DNA from: Hanleya hanleyi
Lineage: Eukaryota > Mollusca > Polyplacophora > Lepidopleurida > Hanleyidae
Assembly (NCBI GenBank): GCA_036873755.1
Contig: JAVTVY010037230.1
Coordinates: 62,001-126,000 of the forward strand
Direction of reading: 5' to 3'
DNA length: 64,000 nt
A model generated the notes under the pieces. It was not told where the DNA came from. It saw nothing but the letters and a program-made list of their open reading frames with translations, and did not search any database. Shown here piece after piece: positions 1-9,100 of the stretch (the stretch's first letter is position 1; every line of letters begins with the position of its first letter). The position numbers and the translations under genes were made by a program.

Positions 1-469
1 TGTTAGTGATTATGTAAGCATGTGGAATATTTTTTTTTATTGAATCATTTAGTGACTGTATGGGTGCACTATCTCTAATATGTGAGATAGCCGCTAAATT
101 CCTATACATTCTATTGACGCAGACTCTTTATGGTGTAGGGTGTTATATATTATACACTACTTTTAATATCCTAATAAGCCCCAAACATAGTTATGGACGC
201 ATATATAATATGCAAATATGTGCGCAAACGTTATTTTTCATCATATGTCCTAGCTGTATCGAGTCTGACCATAGCTTGTTTTCCGCCTCACACGTCCTGG
301 GTAAATTACACACAATATTTTAACTCCTGCAAAAATACAGATATAGAAAGGTTACATACATATATTGACACTGAATTTCAACGAAACGCTGTTTTTATAT
401 ATGAAAATCAATATTATCATTTGAGGGAAATATTGTGATTGTTAGACTATACCTTTTTACGGAATTCTG
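1..469. other. AT-rich DNA, nothing recognised
   Basis: Two short overlapping open frames occur on the plus strand (60-323 and 193-438), but their translations show no domain, signal peptide or family resemblance that I can identify. I see no repeat or RNA gene here. Treated as non-coding. Confidence 0.5.
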
Positions 470-950
470 ACAAATAAACGGTGATATTATTATTTTGCGG
501 GTGAATGATTGTGTAAATCATTGAATGATTCTATGAATCGGTGATTTTGTAAATGATTGAATGAATCTGTTATTATGTGGGTGAACGATTGTGTAAATCA
601 TTGAACGATTCTTTGAATCAGTGATTTTGTAAATGATTGAATGAATCTGTCATTATGCGAATGTATGATTGTGTAATTCATTCAATGATTCTTTGAATCA
701 GTGATTTTGTGGAAGATTGTATGAATCCCTCATTATGCGGATTATTGAATGAATGAATGATTCTTTGAATCAGTGACTGTGTAAATGATTGAATGTGAAT
801 CTGTCATTATGGGGGTGTATAATTGTTTAATTCATTGAATGATTCTTTGAATCAGTGATTTTGTGGAAGATTGAATGAATGAGACATTATGTGGGTGATT
901 AAATCAGACAGTGATTGTCTAAATGATACATTGAATCAATGTGTGTGTGT
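470..950. repeat. Degenerate TGATTGAATGAATC minisatellite
   Basis: A run of imperfect tandem units built from gattgaatgaatctgt, cattatgtgggtgaatga and tctttgaatcagtgatttt segments, with an overall period near 100 bp and short TGAATGA sub-repeats. A related TGAGTCAATGA array recurs at 2866-3165 and 3676-3790. No open frame of interest. Confidence 0.75.
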
Positions 951-953
951 GAA

Positions 954-1143
954 TAAACAGCCGCCAATCAGAGCACGGCATTTCTATTGTCTAAAAATAT
1001 TCACCAATCAGAGGACAGCTCTTCTATTGTCTAAAAATATCCCCCAATCAGAGAACAGCTCTTCTATTGTCTAAATATATCCATCAATCAGAGGGTAGCT
1101 CTTCTATTGTCTAAAAATAGTCACCAACCAACGATCAGCTTAT
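954..1143 (+). promoter_or_regulatory. Four-to-five-unit 40-bp CCAAT-box tandem array
   Basis: CCAATCA or a one-base variant starts at 964, 1004, 1044, 1084 and 1124, an exact 40-bp period. Each unit also carries TCTATTGTCTAAA, so a reverse CCAAT (ATTG) sits about 20 bp from the forward one. The array ends about 25 bp before a TATA box and about 65 bp before the ATG of the zinc-finger ORF. Multiple phased CCAAT boxes followed by TATA are what a strong upstream promoter region would show. The promoter role is inference from position and motif. Confidence 0.6.
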
Positions 1144-1167
1144 TTTAAGCCATCCACTACCGTATGC

Positions 1168-1175
1168 TATAAAAG
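1168..1175 (+). promoter_or_regulatory. TATA box of the zinc-finger ORF
   Basis: TATAAAAG lies 39 bp upstream of the ATG at 1207. About 25-30 bp further on is the pyrimidine-rich, initiator-like TCATTCTTCATTC, so the predicted 5' leader is only about 10-15 nt. Together with the CCAAT array this favours 1207 as the true start. Confidence 0.65.
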
Positions 1176-1206
1176 CGACTACCCATCGTGTCATTCTTCA
1201 TTCATC

Positions 1207-1623
1207 ATGGATTACTCTAAAATCGACTCCTTCCCGGACGTAAATTCCTTGAATGCTTGGGCTTCAGAGCGGGGCGCCTATAACGATGTTGCTGTCAATT
1301 TATGTCGAATACAACTACTCGCCGATACCATCTGTCGTTTCGCGCCCACCATTCCTCAAATTCAATGCGATGTTTGCTCTCAAACCTTCACGAATCGAAG
1401 AAATATGCTTCGCCATCGACGCAGTCACACCAGTCAACCATTCAACTGTTTCACATGTCGAAAATCCTTCACTCGCATGGATAAACTTTTAACTTATCAG
1501 CGTTCCCATACGAGGAAAAGACATGTTTATGGCGCACATCATAGCAGAGTTAAGCGGATGAAAACAGACCTACCACCACATCAGTCTAAATGTAACTTTT
1601 GCGGAATCATAGCACCGGCATAA
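1207..1623 (+). CDS. Small C2H2 zinc-finger protein (138 aa)
   Basis: Single open frame from an ATG with a purine-free but G+4 context, directly behind a TATA box. Residues about 53-76 form a canonical C2H2 finger (CDVC, 12 residues, H-x3-H) containing RRNMLRHRRSH. A second finger follows (CFTC, 12 residues), but its first histidine is a tyrosine (TYQRSH), so it is probably impaired. A basic tail and a CNFC pair precede the stop. The RRxNMLRH core closely matches the finger at the N-terminus of the Polinton ATPase at 61812, so a mobile-element origin is likely (inference). The last codons (APA-stop) lie in a dispersed repeat found twice more downstream. It could act as a DNA-binding regulator; no function is proven. 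Confidence 0.6.
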   Translation: MDYSKIDSFPDVNSLNAWASERGAYNDVAVNLCRIQLLADTICRFAPTIPQIQCDVCSQTFTNRRNMLRHRRSHTSQPFNCFTCRKSFTRMDKLLTYQRSHTRKRHVYGAHHSRVKRMKTDLPPHQSKCNFCGIIAPA

Positions 1624-2000
1624 GCGGTATTACATACAAATCTAAAGAGCTATGATGGAAATGCTCTTTCAACTCGTATACTGGTAATTGGTGAGCTGTT
1701 TCGCTGTGACAGCTCGTACATTTGAGATTGGTGAGCTGCATCGTCGTCAGATGTAAATGACGGCAATTAACACAAAAGAATTAACACAAAATCCCGATGT
1801 CGACCCAGCATCAACTTCCCACAAATGCCAACATATATCAAAGACCAAAAGGTCTGTACAGGGGGCGGGCCTCGGGGACGAAACGTCCACCAGCAGAATC
1901 TTGCCATATACAGGTAAAAATTACAACACATATAAGGGAAGTGGGAAGAGGTGCCGACATACTGACTGCGTCATATGACTTCACAGAATAGTCTTCTGGT
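1602..2000 (+). repeat. Copy A of a dispersed repeat (period ~504 bp elsewhere)
   Basis: Begins around the end of the zinc-finger ORF (atagcaccggcataagcgg) and runs through two GGTGAGCTG blocks, a CCAAAAGGTCTGTACAG block and a GACGAAACGTCCACCAG block. Near-identical text recurs from 4638 and from 5142. At the start of all three copies the same reading frame would end in A-P-A-stop. Probably the 3' end and UTR of a duplicated gene or element. Confidence 0.75.
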
Positions 2001-2545
2001 AAGACAAAGGAACAGGGAATTAGCAAGAAATAACAATAGAACAGGGGTTTTCCCAATAATGTTAGTGTGTGAGCATATACGGCTCTTTGTTTATGGAGAG
2101 ACTATTGCCCTACCTAAATGCAGTTGTCAAGTCTGTCGAGAAATAACAAAGGAGCATGGAATTAGCAATGATGTCAGTGAGTGGGCAAAGATAAATTTCT
2201 CCAATTTAACTAGGATGGCAATGAATATAGCGTGACTCATCGCTCTTTATTTATGGAGAATCTATTGTTCTGCATAGACGCGTCTGTACTTGTCGAGAAC
2301 TAAAGACAAAGGAACAGGAATTAGCAAGAAATAAGAATAGAATAGGAGTTTTCCCAATACTGTCAGTGTGTGGGCAAATACAAATTTATCCAATTTAGTT
2401 ATGATAGCGAAGTAGAGCATGACGAATAGCTCTTTGTTTATGGGGAGTCTATTGTTCTGCATAGCTGCGGGGTCAAGTCTGTCGAGAATTAAAGACAAAG
2501 GATCAGGAAATAATAACGAAATAACAATAGAACAGGTGTATTAAC
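1995..2545. repeat. Degenerate 160-190-bp tandem repeat
   Basis: Successive units contain GAAATAACAAAGGA, AATTAGCAAGAAATAA, GGGTTTTCCCAATA, CTCTTTGTTTATGG and TCTATTGTTCTGCATAG. The last string starts at 2261 and again at 2448 (187-bp spacing). The same unit reappears at 3795-4100, after the intervening minisatellite. Non-coding. Confidence 0.7.
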
Positions 2546-2865
2546 AATGATGTCAAGATGTAAAAATAGAACTGAGGTGTTGCTCTATATATAAAACTTA
2601 CATATGAAGTAACTCGGTCCCATTATACAGACTTTATAGTAAAAATAATACACACTGAATTTAACGAGAGGAAACAAAGCGGTAGTAGTATAGAAAGAAA
2701 GCAATATCAGGTACGCATGAATGGACTATACTCGCTCCTAATGAGCAACTATTGAACAGCGTGGCGTAGACTACAGCAATAAGATCAGTAGTACAGAAAG
2801 CGTATTTTAAACTCCATACAAAATGAGTAGTAGAAAAACCGAAAAGGGGAAACCCATTTTTTGAT
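2546..2865. other. Stretch with no recognisable feature
   Basis: AT-rich sequence between two repeat arrays. The longest frame (minus strand, 2661-2885) shows nothing recognisable. Confidence 0.5.
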
Positions 2866-3165
2866 TGAATCAGTGATTGTGTCAATGAATGAATAAATCA
2901 GTGAGTAAAGGAGTCATTGAGATAATGAGTAAATGAGTCAATGACTCAGTGAGTAAATGAGTCAATGAATGTGTGATTTTATGAGTCAATGAATCAGTGT
3001 TTTTTGATTCAGTGAGTGAATGAGTCATTGGGTTAATGAGTCAATGAATCAATGAGTGATTGTATAAATGAGTCAATGATTGTGTGATTTTATGATTCAT
3101 TGAGTCAATGATTGTGTGATTCAATGAGTCAATGATTGTGTGATTTTATGAGTCATTGAGTTATC
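2866..3165. repeat. TGAGTCAATGA minisatellite, left part
   Basis: Tandem irregular units of aatgagtcaatga, gtgattgtgtaaatga and gtgattttatgagtcatt. The array is interrupted at 3166 by an inverted-repeat element and resumes at 3676-3790, so the element inserted into the array. Confidence 0.75.
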
Positions 3166-3675
3166 TGGCCTGGGCGATTTGGGGTGTATCGCAGCCTGGG
3201 GGGGGGGGCGGAAAGTGCCCCCTATATATTTTCTCTACCACCAAGGCTAGAGCGCTGAAACTTACCACACAGTATCTTAGGTTCAAGCTCTACCGGAAAA
3301 TGTAAAAAAATCCAAGGTGGCCGCCATGATGACGTCACAGTAACGTAATATTCTCGGAAGCCATTTTTCGGCCTTTTGGGCGTCGATTTTTCGAAATTTT
3401 CATTTTTCAGATTTTTCTCTCGAAAAAAATCTAATAAAATAGAGGATAATTAGGTTTGCATAAATAAAATACTTTTAAGGCCTTTTAGGCAAGGAAAATG
3501 TGCAGAAATTGAGCGAAAAGATTGAAAAACACGACTTTCGCGAATACCACCTGGCCGCCATTTTGAATTTACCCATGATCCTCTGCCCGGGGGTTTGTTT
3601 TGCCGTTTCGGAGCAGCGGAGAAAAGTTCACTAGGGGGGCACTTTCCGCCCCCCCCCCCAGGCCAGGTAGGGTTA
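3166..3675. mobile_element. ~510-bp inverted-repeat element, TTAA-type (piggyBac-like MITE)
   Basis: The left end reads TCTGGCCTGGG and then a G-rich run followed by CGGAAAGTGCCCCC. The right end is the inverse: GGGGGCACTTTCCG, a C-run, and CCAGGCCAGGTAGGG followed by TTAA. It sits inside the TGAGTCAATGA minisatellite, which shows an insertion. Related right ends (AGGCCAGATAGGGTTAA, ACCTGGTAGGGTTAA) occur at about 15120 and 21420. CCCTA next to TTAA recalls piggyBac-type elements, but no transposase is present, so the family assignment is tentative. Confidence 0.6.
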
Positions 3676-3795
3676 ATGAGTAAATGAGTCGATGAGTGAT
3701 TGTGTAAATGAGTCAATGGTTGTGTGATTTTATGATTCAGCGAGTCAATGAGTTAGTGAGTAAATGAGTCAATGATTCAGTCAAGTGATTGAATT
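3676..3795. repeat. TGAGTCAATGA minisatellite, right part
   Basis: Continuation of the array at 2866-3165, with the same unit and orientation, after the inserted element. Confidence 0.7.
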
Positions 3796-4100
3796 GCCAG
3801 GTGTAGGTATGTCTGTCAAGAAATAACACTAGAAGTTGGGTTTTCCCAATACTGTGAGCAAATACAAATTTCGTCAATTTAGCTATTGACGACAATGTAG
3901 AGTATGACTCATGGCTCTTTGTTTATGCGGAGTCCATTGTTCTGCTTAGACGCGTCTGTACTTGTCGAAAAATAACAAAGGAGCAGGGAAATAAAAAACA
4001 GTATGACTCACCACTCTTTGTTTATGAGGAGACTAATGTTCTGCATAGGTACGGGGGCACGTTTGTCAAGAAATAAAGAGATGTCAAGATGTAAAAATAG
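3796..4100. repeat. Further units of the 160-190-bp tandem repeat
   Basis: Same unit as at 1995-2545: GGGTTTTCCCAATACTG, CTCTTTGTTTATG, CATTGTTCTGC and GACGCGTCTGTACTTGTCG. Confidence 0.65.
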
Positions 4101-4499
4101 AACTGAGGTGATGCTCTAAAAATAGGACTTACATATGAAAACAGGGATTAATACATATGAAGTAACAAAACTCGAAGCAATACTTTTTAAGTAACAACAA
4201 ATATTATGTAAAAAATAGGGAGCAATGCATATTAAGTAACAAAAACATGTGGCGTATTACGTATAAGATTGGGTCAGGACCCCCATTTCCCCCTTTACTC
4301 TTAGCTGTTAGATACTGGCGCGATCGGCTTTTTTTGAAGAGTACCAACTGGAATATGTGCAAACTTAAGGCACTCGCAATCTGAAAATGTATGTCACATA
4401 TTCTAGACAAATAAAGATTTAAAAACTATCGGTATATACTATACATCGGGTATATATGCCAGAAACAGAACATTGAAAGACATCCATCTCGTAAAGCTT
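4101..4499. other. Stretch with no recognisable feature
   Basis: AT-rich DNA between repeat blocks. A 68-codon minus frame (4204-4410) has no recognisable content. Confidence 0.45.
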
Positions 4500-5440
4500 G
4501 AAGAATAGTCTTCTGGTTAGCCTATTCTAAAGCACATACCAAGAATCTAACGATTCGTGATATGTGTTGTATCTCAGGTACGCTTTTATTGTACCTGTTC
4601 ATGTGGCAACTTGGATGATACGACCAAACGGCCCCTAGCACCGGCATAAGCGGTATTAGATACAAATCTAAAGAGCTATGATGGAAATGCTCTTACAACT
4701 CGTACATTGGTAATTGGTGAGCTGTTTCGCTGTGACAACTCGTACATTGGAGATTGGTGAGCTGTATCGTCGTTAGATGTAAATGACAGCATTTAACACA
4801 AAAGACTAGTCTGTAAGGCCCGATGTCGACCCGTCAACTTCTCACAAATGCCAACATATATCAAAGACCAAAAGGTCTTACAGGGGGCGGGCCTCGGGGA
4901 CGAAACGTCCACTAGTAGAATCTCGCCATATACAGGAAAAAATTACAACACATATAAGAGAGGTGAGAAGAGGTGCCGACATACTGACTGCGTCACATGA
5001 CTTCGCAGGATAGTTTTCTGGTTAACCTATTCTAAGGCACATACCAAGAATCTAACGATTCGTGATATGTGTTGTATCTCAGGTACGCTTTTATTGTGCC
5101 TGTTCATGTGGCAACTTGGATGATATGACCACACGGCTCATAGCACCGGCATAAGCGGTATTAGATACAAATCTAAAGAGCTATGATGGAAATGCTCTTA
5201 CAACTCGTATACTGGTAATTGGTGAGCTGTTTCGCTGTGACAACTCGTACATTGGAGATTGGTGAGCTGTATCGTCGTCAGATGTAAATGACGGCATTTA
5301 ACACAAAAGACTAGTCTGTAAGACCCGATGTCGACCCAGCATCAACTTCCCACAAATGCCAACATATATCAAAGACCAAAAGGTCTGTACAGGAGGCGCG
5401 CCTCGGGGACGAAACGTCCACCAGCAGAATCTCACCATAT
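4500..5440 (+). repeat. Tandem copies B and C of the ~504-bp repeat
   Basis: The landmark AGCACCGGCATAAGCGG starts at 4638 and 5142, a 504-bp period. The block upstream of each landmark (ATTCGTGATATGTGTTGTATCTCAGGTACGC) is also duplicated (about 4550 and 5055). Copy C breaks off near 5440, next to a MITE. Upstream of each landmark a short frame with a cysteine-rich CSCGNLDD stretch runs to the same A-P-A-stop seen in copy A, so the repeat may be a duplicated 3' exon plus UTR. Confidence 0.75.
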
Positions 5441-5497
5441 AATTTATATAATCCTTCATCTATATTCTTTAGGTAACGAAGATTGTGCAACAAAAAA

Positions 5498-5757
5498 TTC
5501 GTTCTACCATATATCTAAAGAGATTTATAGAGGTCTTCTCTTAAGTCACTGGTGACGCTGACCCGATTTTCTCAATAGTATTTGTACCTTGATATTTCCC
5601 CACGTTATATTACAACTATACATCCAATGGCTGAATTACCTCACGTCGTCACAGGAAATACTACAAATACCGCGGACAAAATCGAGTCAGCGTCACCGGA
5701 TGAGTGACTTATTAGAAGACCTCTATAAATCGTTCTGAATGTATAATAGAACGATGG
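5498..5757. mobile_element. ~260-bp MITE with long terminal inverted repeats
   Basis: Left arm: ATTTATAGAGGTCTTCT, TAAGTCAC, GGTGACGCTGAC, CGATTTT. The right arm carries the inverse (AAAATCG, GTCAGCGTCACC, GTGACTTA, AGAAGACCTCTATAAAT). The similarity continues outward through TCGTTCTA / TAGAACGA and inward for roughly another 50 bp, leaving a very short centre. No coding capacity. The superfamily is undetermined. Confidence 0.7.
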
Positions 5758-6024
5758 AATTTTACAAATCTATGTTGCATGGAGAAAAAATATAGTATGA
5801 AACATATTCCATTATACTATAATATGATACAGGCATATGCGTTGTACATAACATACCGGCAGTGTTTTATTTCTTCATTTTCCTAGAATATCTGATTAGT
5901 AAATCATCAGTTTACAGGGTACCAACTAGAAATTTAGACTTAAGCTATTCAGAAAGGCTTTCTTCTAAAGAATGTGTACAGTTCTTTTCACTTCTACTTC
6001 CAAAACAGTCTAAAAATAGCTTAC
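5758..6024. other. Sequence downstream of the last recognised patatin exon
   Basis: No further exon could be identified on the minus strand between here and position 1, although the family normally has a short C-terminal segment after the GFLL-type sequence that ends exon 6. The terminal exon is probably beyond the window or unrecognised. Confidence 0.4.
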
Positions 6025-6155
6025 AAGAAGGAATCCCATTGATTTGTCGTTCCATTTGCCGAACCGGTTCGACTTTTCATACAGACTGGTAAGCTGAGAC
6101 AATGGCTGGAGTTTTCTCAGATAACTGTCCTCCGGGTCCATAGAAAGCCACCATC
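6025..6155 (-). CDS. Patatin gene exon 6
   Basis: Follows the acceptor TTTCAG. The split glycine completes FDG, and the exon continues WWLSMDPEDSYLRKLQPL ... RFGKW to GFLL before the donor GTAAGC (phase 0). The WWLSMxPEDS block is characteristic of the family. Confidence 0.86.
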
Positions 6156-9100
6156 CTGAAAGTTCAAAATGTTACTATATCAAAGAGAACCGAGGCGAAA
6201 ATTATTTAAAAGAAATTTCTAAGCACAAATGATTTTATGTGTGATAGTACAATATTTATCATCTGATTTGTTGTTTGCTAGATTTGACGTTTTATTTTTG
6301 CTACAACTTGTCTCACTTGACGGAATTAGCTGAATCGTCGACAAGACCAGCATCACAGGAGAATTAAAATTCCTTTTTCCTTTTTAACCGGACGATATAG
6401 TCAGATTCGTTTTTGAGGGATGATAAATCGACAAAAAGATTAACCTAGTGCATTAGGGATAGCTATCCCGTTAGAGGGTCAAATTGTTTTCATTTGTTTT
6501 TTATTTCTTCATTCAAATATTCACTATTTCGTCTAACATTTGGTAAAAATATGAAATCAAAATTATAAATAGAAGTGCTTCAATATTAGGATTAAAAAAT
6601 TTAGTTTCCGAGGCGCTGGAAAAACATTAGACAGATTGCCTTAGCTTGGGCTTGGCTACTATTATTTTTGTCTGTTAAATTTCCCTTTCCAAAACTCATT
6701 TCCGCAGTATTTTTGGTAAGCTAATAATCTATTAGTCCTACTTATTTACATTAATCTACCCCATTCTGATCAAAACCATGCAAACATCCATATTTTTGTT
6801 TCTAATTATAACAATGACACTTCGCTCAGACACCCGCCGTGAAGTGACCTACTCAGGTGTGAACAATTCTCAGCTGAACAAGTTTTAGCAAGTTTTTAAA
6901 GTTTAAATTGGACTTTAAACCGCCTTGATGAATACACTTAGTGTAATAATTATCCAGAATAAACATGAATTCGAGTAGGTTCCATGAGACAGATTAAAAA
7001 TGTATTTGACAATAGAATTCAAGCAAAAAATTTGAATTCATTCATCAGATGTACAGCTGTACACATTTTACCCAATTTCTAGCCTTTCATTTTTTTACAA
7101 AATCCGAGATTTAAACGTTTATTTCTCGAAAAGTATCCATGCTACGCTTTTGAAATTTAGCATGCTTGTTACTTATAAGGTGATTTAGTAACCTTTATCT
7201 CACTTTTTGTAAGTTCGGCTTAGTTTTGTAATTATTCAACTTTTAAGACAAACGACGGTAAAATAGTACGTCTTTTTCAATTTATTTTAGTAATCAAACC
7301 AGGCGAAAATTAAAATAAATGAGATTTAGTTTACTAGTTCGAGTTGTCTCCCATCAAGGTAACCATCAAAGTTGAAACAAGATCAATAGTTTTCATGGAA
7401 TTTCAATTGAAAAATGGACGTTATTGTTTTCATTTGAATTTTTTAAAATTGGAATATTTTCTACACAGTAGCAGCGTCGGTTATACCAATCATATAGTTG
7501 GAATCCCTACGGTGTACGCTTTCACAAATGTTTCCCCTTACGGTGTACGCTTTCACAAAATATATAGTTTATTATGGTTATCTTCTATATTTATTGATAC
7601 AGAAGACAAGATTGTCATGGGGGTGCAAAAACTGTCTCTAACGGGAAAGCTATCCTTAATCAATATATGCCTATACACTTACCGTCAAAACAATGGATTG
7701 GATAGTTACAGAGCACGCCCCCGTCCACGTACACATCAGTATGGCCAGACAGAGTATATTGTGTGGCTGCGAACATTCCTGCATATAAACAATATAATGT
7801 CAGTTATACACTGTTATGGTCCAGCTTGTAACGATATTAAATGAACTAAGGGACGTACAGCGAAATTTAAATAAAACATTGGGTTGATGGACCGCGAAAT
7901 CCGCATGGGAAGCGGCCCTTAATTACAATTTCAATCAAATCAAAGTTATGGTCCAGTACAGGTGTTGGAGGTGATGCGTGAAGGTAAACAGTGCCCTATC
8001 CCAATCCACCCCATAAAGACAACCTTTGAAGTTTTAAATACGTGTATATCAAGTGAATTTATAGAACACACCATTATTCAACCAGAAAAGAAAACTCTGG
8101 TAGATGTTTGTTGCAATTGACGGGTCACTCGGCTACCGGATTCAACGGCATTAGAGGCAGGAATCAAATGTTGGTAATAACCTCGTGAAATGATTTGACA
8201 GAAATGGGGTTTCGTTCATATGCACCGTTAGATGTAAGCGACGGATGAGACTTACCGGGAATGGACATTGACATGCGCACTGCGATGCAGACTGGCATAT
8301 CGGGAGTAGATTTTGGGTGACAGTATATGGTGCTCATTTGATTCAGGTTGGTCACTGCCACACATAATTCCTTTCCCAATCTCTCGTAAACCTAAAATGA
8401 TGGAAAGAAATTGTTTTTATTTTCTGCAGAAATTCCAATGCATCAGGAGTTATCTGCGAGATTTAAGCGCTCTGATTGGATGATTTGGGTCAGTCGGTGC
8501 ATATTGTAAATAGGGAGAACAAATTGTACATTACGAAAAACAGATTGTAAATATGGATAACAGATTGAACATTACGGAGAACGGATTGTAGAGCACGGAG
8601 AAGAGATTGCACGTTATGACGAACAGATTGTACATTACGGACAACATTACGAAGAACATACGTTACATTACGGAAAACATGTACATTACGGAGAACAAAT
8701 TCTCATAACGGAGAACAAATTTTACATTACGAAGTACAGATTGAACACTACGAAAAAAACAGATTGTACATTAGATAGTGGTGTGTCGAGCTTGCAACAT
8801 ATTTACCTGCATAAAGGTGATATTTCTGTCTTGTGTCTGCTCGTACAGTCGGTCTTGTAACCAACGAAAAATCCTCTTTCCTGGATTCCAACCGTAGCTG
8901 GATAGGAGATTTGGTAGAAGACTGAAATAACCACAGCTGTGATCTAAAAAAAAACATCGGGAAACTTTCTAATAATTATGGTAGAAGTCGAAAATTTACC
9001 TAAATCATCTACAGAAGGTAAGAGAATAGATTTGGATATAATTTCAAACGCGGGAAAGCACAAAATTAAGCACAACTTCAATTCGTGGAGTGTTAGCATT

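Noticed and set aside
60..438. Two overlapping ORFs at the window start
   Set aside because: Low-complexity hydrophobic or random content, no homology impression, AT-rich context.
7344..7844. 166-codon plus-strand ORF
   Set aside because: Lies across patatin exon 5 on the opposite strand; no recognisable domain, and the minus exon is strongly supported.
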